A stretch of DNA of 14,504 nt from positions 29,270 to 43,773 of the forward strand of contig NW_003101623.1 in the NCBI RefSeq assembly GCF_000003855.2. The letters are read 5' to 3'. Made by a program: the position numbers and the translations under genes. How positions within the stretch are numbered: the first letter of the stretch is position 1; each line of letters begins with the position of its first letter. The notes beneath the pieces were generated by a model. That model was not told where the DNA came from, made no database searches, and worked only from the letters and a program-made list of their open reading frames with translations. The stretch is from Blastomyces gilchristii SLH14081. Taxonomy: Eukaryota > Ascomycota > Eurotiomycetes > Onygenales > Ajellomycetaceae. Of this stretch, positions 1 to 8,073 are shown in pieces.

Positions 1-965
1 TTAGAAGACTTTCTCTTTAAAATATTATCTTTAATACTTACTAGAATAATAGATGTAATGAGCTTCACTCTATTCTTAAGTATTTCATTTGAAATATCTT
101 GATCAGAATTTCAATACAGCTCACTCTATCTTTCAGATTTTAATAGTTTTATACTTTTTTCAACTGTCTTTCAGTCAGCTTTTTCAAAGTTAAACTGATT
201 AGAGAGAAGAGGATTTTCACTTATTTATTCCTCACTCAGTTCAATATTAAATTGAATAATCTTATGATCTGATTCTGATATCTTATTTAAATTAATAAAT
301 CAGTTTACAAGTCTCTTTTCTATTAGATTTTATGATATAAAGATTAGATCTATAATAGATTTCTGTTTCATATCTTTTCTAATGAATGTTTATTAATCAG
401 ACTTGTTAACTAAATCTATTGAATGTTCAAAGATTTATTTAATCAGATTATCAGCTCTTACTACTCTTTTACATTCTGAATTTCATCAGAGATGATGTGT
501 ATTGAAATCTTCTATAATTATAGAGTTTCTTAATAAAGTTATGTTCAGAAATTCTCTATTAATTATTCAGATATTATTATTTTTCTTTAATAACTTTTCA
601 TTATAGATATTTATAAACTGTATAGTATTAAACTCATTCTCTTTATCTATAATATCACTCACCAGAATATCAGAGTCAGATATAATATCAAATCTTAGAT
701 TAAATTAATATCTTGATCTCTTTCTTTCATAGATTACTACTCTTGACTTTATCTCAGACTTTTGAGATAAAAAGCAGTAGTAGCTTGAATGAGAAATGAT
801 ATATTTTTACTCAGCATGAAAATTTAGCTTCTGAAGTAGTATAAAATCAACTTTTTATTCAAATGTAATTCAAAGATAAGAATAAATATAATTTGAGTTT
901 CTATTCACATTATTTTAAATAAATATGATTTTTGAAGAGTTTTTAAACTTTTTTTATTATTTTTA
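1..965 (-). pseudogene. LINE ORF2, endonuclease domain (decayed, partial)
   Basis: The minus-strand translation shows the endonuclease/exonuclease/phosphatase fold used by LINEs to nick target DNA. From the N-terminal side there is VDFILLQK (family LLQEPW, with the catalytic Glu changed to Lys), then SYYCFLSQKSEIKSRVVIYE, then EDFNTHH near 492-512 (family GDFNxHH, Gly changed to Glu), then RADNLIK, SIIDLIFIS and SDHKIIQF. The SDH catalytic motif at 264-272 is intact. In-frame stops are mainly TGA at Trp positions. The reverse transcriptase that should follow lies beyond the left edge. It cannot encode a working enzyme because a catalytic Glu is lost and the frame is interrupted many times. 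Confidence 0.8.
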
Positions 966-1282
966 TTGTATATTCATACTAAAAGAGAGTAGAGTAGAAT
1001 CTAATCACTATTATCAGATAGTAGATTATAACTATTCTGAAAAGTAGAAATCTCAACTACTTGTATTATATCTAGTTTATTATCAGAGTCATTTCTCAAT
1101 TCTCTAATCTTAATAGAAGTTTGAGAATTCAAATTCTGTTTACATTTAGCTGAAGAATTGAAGTTTGAAGATTTAGATAGTTAAGAGTTTCTTCTTTTTA
1201 AGCTTATAGTTATAAGTTTACTGACTTAACTATTCTCTTCAGTTCTAGATTTATTTTAAGCTTTATCTTTTCTTCAGTTCTT

Positions 1283-2597
1283 TTAAGTTCTTGAAGTAAA
1301 TATACATTCTTCTGAGCTAGATATATGTTTTTCTTTATAATTAGAGCATTTAAGCAGAGTCTGTTGATATATTTCATCTCTTTTTAAGCATATTTTATAT
1401 TTATGCTCACTAGTTTTATGATCTCTGACACAGAATGTATATTTTGTGTCTCTGAAATAGAAGATTGTAAAGTGTTCATATCTTTGACAGTTTGAATACT
1501 GTGTTTGAGCTTTGAGATTCATTCTTGAGTCTTTGTATTCATGAACTCTCATTTTTAAATCTGCTACTCTTACTTCAGAGATTCTTGACTGTTCAAGTAT
1601 TCTTATATATACTAGAACAGAGACATTTCTTCTACTTTATCTGAACTCAATTAAATTTAGTTATACAGACTCTTTTCTCAGTTGAATAGAGTTGTATTCT
1701 TCTAATTCATTTTTGAGAAGTAGTATTTCTTCTTCACAGTCAAAAATTTCAACTGAAATATTATAAAGAATGAATTTATCTCACTTTTCATCTCTCTTAG
1801 ATAGAATTATTATGTTTAACAAAGATTCTACTATTGATTTTCAGAGATTCTCATTCTGAGTAAGGAATTCTGCACTGAATTCAGACATTGTAGTCAGAAT
1901 GATAGAGTTTCAAGAAGAATGACTCAATTGAAGCTATAACTGATTTTTGAACTTTAATATCAGTATTAACTGAGAAAGAACTGCTGATTAATTTCATTTC
2001 TAATCTGAAAATAAGATTTGAGTTTAGCTTGTTTCTTTATAAGATATTCTGATTTGAGACTTTGAGAATAAGTCTTCTATTTCTGAAGATTTGAAAGTTT
2101 TTCTTCTTTTACATTTTTTTCTTCACTTTTCTATTAATAGAAGTATGAGTATTATTCTTCTCAGTTTTCTCAGGATTTTGAGCATATTTTAAGATAGTAG
2201 ATTTAGAGACAGCAGATTCAGCTGTTTGAGTATATATTTTCTTCTGATTCAAAGAAGTAAAAGAAGTAGAAAAGAAGAAAGAAGAGTAAGATAAGAAGTC
2301 AGTGATTATACTAGGAATTTTCAATGTTTTTTAAACTGTGTTTGAAATTCTAAGTTTGAACTTGATTATCTTCTGTAGTTGTCTAGTCTGAGTATGAAGA
2401 ATTAACAGAACTTCTTTATTTATCTCACTTAGATACTGCTTTTCAAGAATCTTGCTTACTTTTTCAAGTTCCTGTATTTCAAGAACTTGTTATTTCTCTA
2501 TTTCTTCTTTCTTTCTTCTCTTCAGAATTTCAATCTCAGAAATAGCATTTGAGAAAGCATCTTTTTTCATATCAACTGAGTGTATTTTTGAACTCAT
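1283..2597 (-). pseudogene. LINE ORF1, gag-like nucleic-acid-binding protein (decayed)
   Basis: The likely start is the ATG at 2597 (minus), which opens MSSKIHSVDMKKDAF. It is followed by a Lys/Glu-rich, helix-prone N-terminus that stays in one frame to 2109 with two stops, and then by a Ser-rich stretch. After several stops and at least one frame change, residues encoded by 1552-1283 show a run of Cys/His motifs: SNCQRYEHF, FCVRDHKTSEH, KICLK, LKCSNYKEKH and EEC. This is the typical set of two or three CCHC knuckles at the C-terminus of Tad1/I-like ORF1 proteins, which coat the element RNA. Several Cys have become Tyr or Phe. It lies just upstream of ORF2 on the same strand. Confidence 0.75.
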
Positions 2598-2610
2598 TAT
2601 TCTCACTCAA

Positions 2611-2735
2611 TGAAAAGTTGATCAGACTGTTTCAATTGAGATATATATTGAACTCTTTTGAAAAGTTGATCAGACTGTTTCAATTAAGAGATTTCTAAGT
2701 CTGTTTTCAATTGAAAAGTTGATTAGACTGTTTTA
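2611..2735 (-). repeat. Three imperfect copies of a ~25-bp motif in the LINE 5'UTR
   Basis: The motif TGAAAAGTTGATCAGACTGT begins at 2611 and 2659, with a one-base variant at 2712, so spacing is 48 and 53 bp. Copies 1 and 2 continue with TTCAATT. The repeats end 14 bp before the putative ORF1 start on the minus strand, so they occupy the 5'UTR. Repeated 5'UTR units act as promoter modules in some LINEs; that role here is inference. Confidence 0.7.
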
Positions 2736-3252
2736 AAAGAAGAATAAAAGACTTTTATATATAAAATATCTGATTTTTTTCACACTAGTTCAGTAACTAG
2801 ATTAGATTTTTAAAGAGAATCTAATAAACTAAAATTGATTTTTAAGCTAAATCAATAAAATCTTTACAATCTCTTTCTTGGAATACAGTGAGAAAAAGTA
2901 TGATATCAATTGATAATAAATCAGATAATATAACAGTTTTTAAGAGAAAAACTGATAAAAAATAAATTAATTTTTTACAGAGAAATTGATTAAAACTATT
3001 CAATTTTATTCTAAATTATTCAATTCTTCTCACACAACAAGTGTACAACTCAAATCAGTTAATAAAGAGTATAAAAAAGAATTAAGTATTAATAAAAGCT
3101 CTTCAGTCACTGAAAAAGTAATTCTTACTTAAAAGAATATGAAATTATGATAGAAAACAGCTCTGTTTTTAATTCTTTGTAAGAATATTGTATAAAATTC
3201 AGAGAAAAATATCTTACTTTTTCAAGAGAACTAAAAAACTATTTCTAAGATC
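2736..3252. other. Very AT-rich non-coding stretch with a hairpin cluster
   Basis: No gene is visible on either strand. The stretch holds several perfect short inverted repeats. Stems are 2785-2790/2795-2800 (6 bp), 2801-2808/2818-2825 (8 bp), 2834-2841/2849-2856 (8 bp), 2934-2941/2947-2954 (8 bp), 3121-3126/3133-3138 (6 bp) and 3154-3160/3163-3169 (7 bp). There is also a 12-bp palindrome at 2904-2915. It may be the 5'UTR or flank of the LINE. Confidence 0.55.
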
Positions 3253-3270
3253 TTTTTTTTTTTTTTTTTT
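3253..3270 (-). other. A18 tract on the minus strand, possible LINE poly(A) tail
   Basis: There are eighteen T in a row on the plus strand. Read on the minus strand this is an A18 tract ending a stretch that starts to the right, as expected for the 3' end of a minus-strand retroposed copy. LINE copy 2 (4271-4508) has that orientation. A simple homopolymer is the alternative. Confidence 0.35.
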
Positions 3271-3641
3271 GCATTAACTGCTGCAGAAGAATGAGATAGA
3301 AACTGCTAAGATATACACTACTATATATTCTCTATCAAGACTTTCTCTCTTCAGAGTCTTGATATTATAGAGAATATAAGTCTATTTCTATATAATAATA
3401 TAAATATTATCAGCAGAATGTAGAGAAACTGATTATTTATATCTTAAAATAGAAGACTTTGTCAATGATTATATTAATATAGAGTTAATTCTCAAATTCA
3501 ATAGAAATCTAGTGTTGCTGTTCTCAATCCCTTGCAGAATCTATTGAATATTGAGATATTAAAGCTAGATTTAATATATCTCACTGTGCAGAGATCAAAG
3601 GCTCAGTCAGATCTTGAAGTATACTGATTTTATAGTTGTTG
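3271..3641. other. Unassigned AT-rich sequence with a large inverted repeat
   Basis: I see no coding region. An imperfect inverted repeat pairs 3325-3342 with 3355-3377 around a 12-base loop, with a small bulge in the right arm. A second pair, TTCAATAG and CTATTGAA, flanks the 3500-3550 segment. This could be the 3'UTR of a LINE ending in the A18 tract, but nothing proves it. Confidence 0.4.
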
Positions 3642-3955
3642 TGTCTGTCAATTATGTATTAAATACAGTTGCTGAGGTATCTTTTTGTACTTTTCTGCCG
3701 GGGATAGGCCAGATTGAGAGGGGTGATACAAGGGTGAGACTTGGTGTTGATGTCTAGATACACTGAAGACAGACTGCAGAGATTGCACTTCAGAAGTGAC
3801 TGTTGATTATGTGCTTGATATTATCACTGAGGTATCTTTTTGTATTTTTCTGCCAGAGATGGGCCAGATTAGAAAGGGTGGTATAAGGGTGAGACTTGGC
3901 ATTGGTGTTTTGAAACATCAAAGATGGACAGAGTTTTCGCGGAGATCACTTCTCA
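3642..3955. repeat. Two tandem copies of a ~155-bp unit in a GC-richer block
   Basis: The stretch CTGAGGTATCTTTTTGTA begins at 3672 and again at 3827, giving a 155-bp period. Similarity starts about 30 bases earlier in both copies and continues through GTGAGACTTGG into a weaker match ending in a CACTTC-like motif. The copies differ mostly by transitions. The unit keeps GG, CC and a few CG dinucleotides that the surroundings have lost. No product is recognised. Confidence 0.75.
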
Positions 3956-4270
3956 GATATCTCCACAACTACAGATTGGAGATCTTCCAAAATCAAGAAG
4001 ATTGATGCATATGGCTAGATCTCTTCACCTTACAATTTTTATGGCAATTTGGCCCGGGGTTGTGGTGTGGTAGGGGAGAACGGGGCATAATCCCACACAG
4101 GAGTTTCAAACAATGTCTGATTCACATTTGGCTGGATAACTCCACCACCACACGGCGTATGCAGTCAGCGATGGGGTCAAAATGCTCATATGATTGAGGG
4201 CTTTTCGATGGATCTATCAGCAGGTTCTTATTCAAAAAATCGAGCGAGTTCGTGGTGGAGCAGTTTTTGT
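3956..4270. other. CpG-retaining unique block of unknown origin with a short open stretch
   Basis: This piece has normal base composition, with CCCGGGG, ACGGCG and TCGAGCGAG, between heavily AT-biased neighbours. On the minus strand about 45 codons from the right end are open, including NSLDFLNKNLLIDPSKSPQS, which looks like ordinary protein sequence. It is too short to identify and ends at a stop near 4125. It may be a captured piece of host DNA or a younger insertion. It joins the LINE copy 2 fragment at about 4270. Confidence 0.4.
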
Positions 4271-4508
4271 TAATTCATTTTTAAGAAATAGCATTTCTTC
4301 TTCACAGTCAAAAATTTCAACTGAAATATTATAAAGAATGAATTTATCTCACTTTTTATCTCTCTCAGATAGAATTATTATATTTAGTAAAGATTCTACT
4401 ACTGACTTTCAGAGATTCTCATTCTGAATAAGGAATTCAGTACTGAATTCAGACATTATAGTCAGAATAATGAAGTTTTTAAAGAATGATAACTTAATTG
4501 AAGCTATA
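4271..4508 (-). mobile_element. LINE copy 2, ORF1 fragment
   Basis: The segment matches 1703-1938 of LINE copy 1 in the same orientation over about 236 bases, roughly 88-90% identical by eye. Differences are mainly G/A and C/T transitions. Similarity stops sharply at both ends: at the left with the GC-richer block and at the right, after AAGCTATA, with the LTR of element B. The right edge marks where B inserted into ORF1 of this copy. Confidence 0.85.
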
Positions 4509-4560
4509 TATAAGAGGCCTACGCCGAATAGATCGGTATTATATTGATAGGTCTTATATA
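4507..4560. repeat. Imperfect hairpin at the outer end of the element B LTR
   Basis: TATATAAGA(GG)CCTA at 4507-4521 pairs with TAGGTCTTATATA at 4548-4560: 13 pairs with a two-base bulge. The 26-base loop keeps CpG-rich sequence (CGCCGAATAGATCGG). Confidence 0.6.
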
Positions 4561-4691
4561 ACAAAGAGAAAAACATTAGAGAAGAAAAGAAAGAGAAAGA
4601 GTGAGAATCAGTGATTGAAGTGAATATTTATACACATATGTGATAATGTACATGATGAAGCTTCAGAGCGGAAGAATCTATACATGTTCAT

Positions 4692-4801
4692 AGTGGCTGA
4701 GAATCAGCAATTGAGAATGGCTGAGAATCAGAGTGTACACATTTATGGCAGCTGAGAATCAGCAATTGAGAATGACTGAGAATCAGAGTATACATATTCA
4801 A
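4692..4801. repeat. Two tandem copies of a 55-bp unit inside the element B LTR
   Basis: CTGAGAATCAGCAATTGAGA begins at 4697 and 4752, and the similarity covers the whole 55-bp period. Within each unit TGAGAATCAG itself occurs twice. Placement in the U3-like part of the LTR suggests duplicated promoter elements, which is inference. Confidence 0.7.
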
Positions 4802-4871
4802 GAGTGAAGTAAAAGAATCTATAAAGTGTAATAGAATAGTCTATATAATTGATCAGGCATAGCTCATCACA

Positions 4872-6165
4872 TTAGTCTCTCTCTTTCAGAAGTAGTTCTC
4901 ATCAATCAAGAGCTGCTGTTTTAGATAACACAGAACTCAGAGTTCAGATCAGTTAATTAGAACTAACTTATTTCATAAGATATTATCAGTTACAGCTGTG
5001 AGATCTCTTATTAAGAATATTCTCAATCTCTCATTCAAGCTCATTATCTTCTTCTATGATGTCTGATGACTGTCAGTCAGAAGTCAGTTGAGAAGAGAAT
5101 GAATTGATAACAGTGCAGTAAAGCAAGCTTGTATGAAATATATCATGAATTTCTGATAATATATCATGATGATAGTTGTGACTATCTAGAACTTCTATCA
5201 CTTTATATCTGATATAACAGTAATCTAGCATACAAGATGAACATGTAATTTGTATATTCTTAAGATTCAATCATATCAGATCTTCTATCTTATATTGTTT
5301 AACAGAGTCTTAATAAACATTGATTTAATTCTCTTAATCTTGTTTTACAGTTGTCATGAAGATCTCTGCTCAATCACAGATATCTCAGAGCTTTATTACT
5401 ATATTATCAGTGATCTAAACCAGACTGCAGAGGTTCAGTGTGAACTGTGTAATCTCTAGAAGATTCAATATCTTCATATGATAACTGTGTATAAGAAAGA
5501 ATAAGCTTATATCTATTGAAACAGCATCTTATTCATTAATAGTAATCTCTGTGTATAGAAGCAGATCATGTTAATTATCTTATAAGTAATTATAGAACTT
5601 ACAGAGATAGTTCTTTACAGTCTGAATTATCTATTCTAATACATTATCAGTCTCAGAGTGATAGACAGTTGACAGATAGTATATAATCTTAAGAACTTGA
5701 CAGATTCTTGTTCAGAGAGTACTCACAAATTGACAGTCTCAATCTGATACTATTGATCTCAGTAACTCATATATCTGATAGAATGAACTCTGTAAGAAGA
5801 CTTCAGTGACTTGTTCAGTATTTATCTTATTATAAGATTTTAATATTACATCTTTACTTAGTTAATCAATAATGATTAGAATATTTCTATAATTCTTACT
5901 CTCAGATAAATTAACAGTGAAGTCAATTACTACATCTCATCAGATTCTATTAAAAATATCAAGTGATTTTAATAGACTTTTTCTACAGTTCTTTTATAAG
6001 ATAATAGAAGAATAGCAGTTACAGTTTTGAACAAAGTATCTGATACTATTTAATATTTCAGATTAATAGAACTCTCAGAAGATTATTCTATACAGTTGTT
6101 CACAGTCTGAATAATCAGTTATATATGAATCATACATCTCTTACATTATTCAAGTGTATAAGAGT
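4872..6165 (-). pseudogene. Chromovirus (Ty3/gypsy) pol 3' part: integrase plus chromodomain, decayed
   Basis: The minus-strand translation gives the end of a Ty3/gypsy polyprotein. In order it shows YWSEILNSIRYFVQNCNC (zinc-finger end of integrase), IDFTVNLSES (first Asp, 5922-5924), LLRSIVSD with CQFVSTLWTRI (second Asp near 5745), NVLE followed by INQTVKNYL (Glu near 5637), then LKNIQITCSS, YKVIEVLDSH and IHDIFHTSLL. The spacing fits a D,D-35-E core, and all three acidic residues are kept. A chromodomain follows at about 5050-4890 (EIENIL, YLMK, stops at the aromatic Trp sites); such domains steer integration to marked chromatin. TGA stops at Trp sites kill it. RT and upstream parts are missing because element A begins at about 6172. 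Confidence 0.85.
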
Positions 6166-6171
6166 TTAAAG

Positions 6172-6434
6172 TGAGATGTGGTTCGGAAGAACGTACGACC
6201 GTCGGATAATAACGCGGCCGCTTCCGAACTTGCTTACGAATGTAAAGAGGCCATAGCGGCCACTAATTAATTTAGAGTACAATATATAAGAAGCCAGTGT
6301 ACATCTGTAATTGTACACTGACTCAAGAAACCTTTGAATCACATCTGATAGCATGTCTAAAAACTAGTGAGAAGTGCAGGCTTCTTCAGAGTGTGATAAT
6401 TCCATCTATGAAGTGATTTGTAGTTATCATGTCA
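6172..6434 (+). repeat. Putative 5' LTR of element A
   Basis: The block begins at the break in element B with TGAGATGTGG (or at 6177 with TGTGG) and ends with CATGTCA before a TGG primer-like site. It carries about a dozen CpG in 6181-6260, a perfect 9-bp inverted pair GTTCGGAAG/CTTCCGAAC (6181-6189, 6221-6229), a TATA box and a stem-loop. The limits are inferred because the partner LTR is not in the window. Confidence 0.5.
6283..6320 (+). promoter_or_regulatory. LTR TATA box and adjacent stem-loop
   Basis: TATATAAG at 6283-6290 is followed 4 bases later by CAGTGTAC (6295-6302) and its exact complement GTACACTG (6313-6320) with a 10-base loop. A TATA box of this kind in an LTR marks the U3/R part. 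The hairpin would lie around or just upstream of the RNA 5' end. Confidence 0.5.
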
Positions 6435-6437
6435 GTG

Positions 6438-6450
6438 TGGTTCTAGAATG
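6438..6450 (+). promoter_or_regulatory. Possible primer binding site
   Basis: TGGTTCTAGAATG starts three bases after the proposed LTR end. TGG is the usual first triplet of a site pairing to a tRNA 3' CCA end. No specific tRNA was matched. Confidence 0.25.
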
Positions 6451-6756
6451 TCTCAAAAGATAGTGTATAAAGAGCAGTGAGTGAAAGAGCATCTGATTGA
6501 TACTGCTTCACTTATCAGGGGAAAACTCCACACCCAGGCGAATGCCATGTACGGGACGCGAACAGATGAGGTGAGAAAGAAGATGAGAGCAGTGAACCAG
6601 ATTCAAAGAAGATCACTCTTCACTCAGAGGAATAAAAGAGAGAGGTGATTATCACTGAAGTTGTATGATGATAACAGAAATCATATAATAATATAGTGAT
6701 ATAACAATATAGTGATATAATAATAGACATTGTATAATTAACAAGAAACTACTGAA
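6451..6756 (+). other. Untranslated leader of element A with a CpG-retaining islet
   Basis: No gene is seen. Bases 6518-6575 keep GGGG, CCC and several CG (ACGGGACGCGAAC) whereas both sides are depleted. AT-rich near-repeats of ATATAGTGATATAA (6690-6720) follow, and the gag ATG comes at 6757. Confidence 0.4.
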
Positions 6757-7551
6757 ATGAATACCTTCTCTAGTCAATATGAACAACACTCTTCTCTGCT
6801 ATCTGAACTGAAAGATATGCAGAACCTCTCAGAGAATTTACTCAAAACAGTAAGAAAAGCAGCTGAAACTGCTGAACTAGAATTGAAGCTTTGTATGCAT
6901 ATAAGAATTCTAAATGAGATTGAGGTCTTGCATATACAGTAACAGGCTGAGATGAAAGTTAAACAACAATTGATATTCACAGCAGATCAAGTATTCACTA
7001 TAAAGAGCTTCACTGACACAATCATCATTATTAATAAGAATAGAGAAAATCAGGTCTTAGACCTGCAGCAGAAGATCAAATGTTTACACAGATAGATGAC
7101 TACACTGAATCTAAAGATCTTATCATAATCATTCACAATCTCTTCAGAAGTGTACACATCATCAGAGATCACTGCACAGAATAAGAATTCAAGTATGAAA
7201 TATATTAAGTTAGAAGATCTGCTGAAGTCACTAAGCTTTAATAATGACTGAAAAAATGATGCTGTAATCAGCTGACTAAGTCAGATGCAATTATATTATT
7301 GAATTAAATGTGAACTCATAGACAGACAGTTAACAGAATTCTAACAAGTCTTAAGATCTGTCACATTTCTACATGAAAAAGTGAAGTCATTATAAATGAA
7401 TAATGAAAAGATGAATCTCACAGATTTGAAGTGATATTCATTCTCATGAACATGAAATGAGTTTTTTAAATGAATCTTGCATAACTTTGAGAAAGTAAAT
7501 ATATAAGATAAGTGTTATAAACACTTCACTGAGTGTAGATAAGTGAGTGAT

Positions 7552-7559
7552 CTTACATT
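7552..7559. repeat. Left target-site duplication of the MITE (CTTACATT)
   Basis: Identical to 8066-8073. In the gag frame it encodes Leu-Thr plus two bases of the next codon, which is completed on the far side of the insert. Confidence 0.85.
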
Positions 7560-8065
7560 TAAACTGACCGTGTGACCGTGTCTGAGACCAGGACCAGATT
7601 TTTTGATAGTTTCATTACCAATTCGACTGATCCCATTACACGGTTTTAACATTAGATAGTAGTTCCATACTGTCTCAGTGAGACTTACTGTCTACTCTTA
7701 TCACATTTTCCAAATGAGACCATGATTTCCACTTCTCAATTTAAATTATTTTTATTGCTTTAAATGACTTTAAATCTCATTTGAGTGTTATCAAAAAGCG
7801 TTACTTTTTAAAAAATTAAAAATAGTCTAAAAAAAACCTTAAAATGTCTAAAAATAGTAACTTTATGTCAAGAATGGGACTAAATAAGACCAAATGAAAC
7901 CACTTTCTCATTTTTTTCAAGTCATGGTTTCATTTTCAGATCTGATATATAGTCACTTTACATGTTTTTTTGATAGCCAGTCCCAGCGGGATTCATGCCA
8001 AGAAATGTATAGGACCAGACCAAATGGGATCAAATGTGAAATTCATGGTCCCGGCGGCCAGTCTA
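7560..8065. mobile_element. 506-bp hAT-like MITE inserted in gag
   Basis: Exact 8-bp direct repeats CTTACATT flank the insert. Its ends are imperfect inverted repeats: TAAACTGACCGTGTGACC at the left and, read inward from the right, TAGACTGGCCGCCGGGACC. Most left-end changes are G to A, as if only that end had begun to decay. It has no coding capacity; short open frames inside are chance. Inside are related motifs around CAAATGAGACC and CAAATGAAACC. An 8-bp duplication with short TIRs beginning TAG fits a non-autonomous hAT element. It keeps CG and GG, so it is younger than its host element. Confidence 0.85.
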
Positions 8066-8073
8066 CTTACATT
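8066..8073. repeat. Right target-site duplication of the MITE (CTTACATT)
   Basis: Identical to 7552-7559, directly after the right inverted terminus ...CAGTCTA. Confidence 0.85.

Larger units (their letters stand above)
1..2735 (-). mobile_element. Tad1-like LINE (non-LTR retrotransposon), decayed, copy 1, cut by the window edge
   Basis: Read on the minus strand this is, in order, a 5'UTR with three short repeats, ORF1 with gag-like zinc knuckles, and ORF2 beginning with an apurinic-type endonuclease. This is the usual layout of fungal Tad1/I-type LINEs. Reverse transcriptase would lie left of base 1 and is not in the window. Both ORFs carry many stops, mostly TGA where Trp is expected, so the copy is dead. 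A second fragment of the same family lies at 4271-4508. The 5' boundary is uncertain: it could extend into the AT-rich hairpin region up to about 3250. Confidence 0.8.
4507..4871 (-). repeat. 3' LTR of chromovirus element B
   Basis: On the minus strand the pol stop (4874-4872) is followed at once by TGTGATGAGC, a plausible LTR start. A purine-rich tract (4888-4875) lies just before it inside the last pol codons. The other end lies where LINE copy 2 resumes, near 4507, giving about 365 bp. A TATA-like TATAAAT on the minus strand is at 4632-4626. CpG survives at 4522-4535. The right edge is well supported, the left edge only within a few bases, and no 5' LTR is in the window to compare. Confidence 0.6.

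Noticed and set aside
3796..4005. Plus-strand 69-codon open frame in the GC-normal block.
   Set aside because: It overlaps the second copy of the 155-bp repeat, shows no motif, and the first copy does not keep the frame open.
4692..4801. A CRISPR-like repeat array.
   Set aside because: There are only two 55-bp units with no distinct spacers, inside an LTR of a fungal element.
6214..6261. GCGGCCGC and GGCC-N5-GGCC look like cloning-vector restriction sites.
   Set aside because: They lie inside an LTR-like context with a TATA box and stem-loop, with no other vector sequence. GC-rich palindromes are expected by chance in a CpG-retaining islet.
6774..6980. Minus-strand open frame opposite the gag start.
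   Set aside because: It is the antisense shadow of the gag coiled-coil region and shows no known features.
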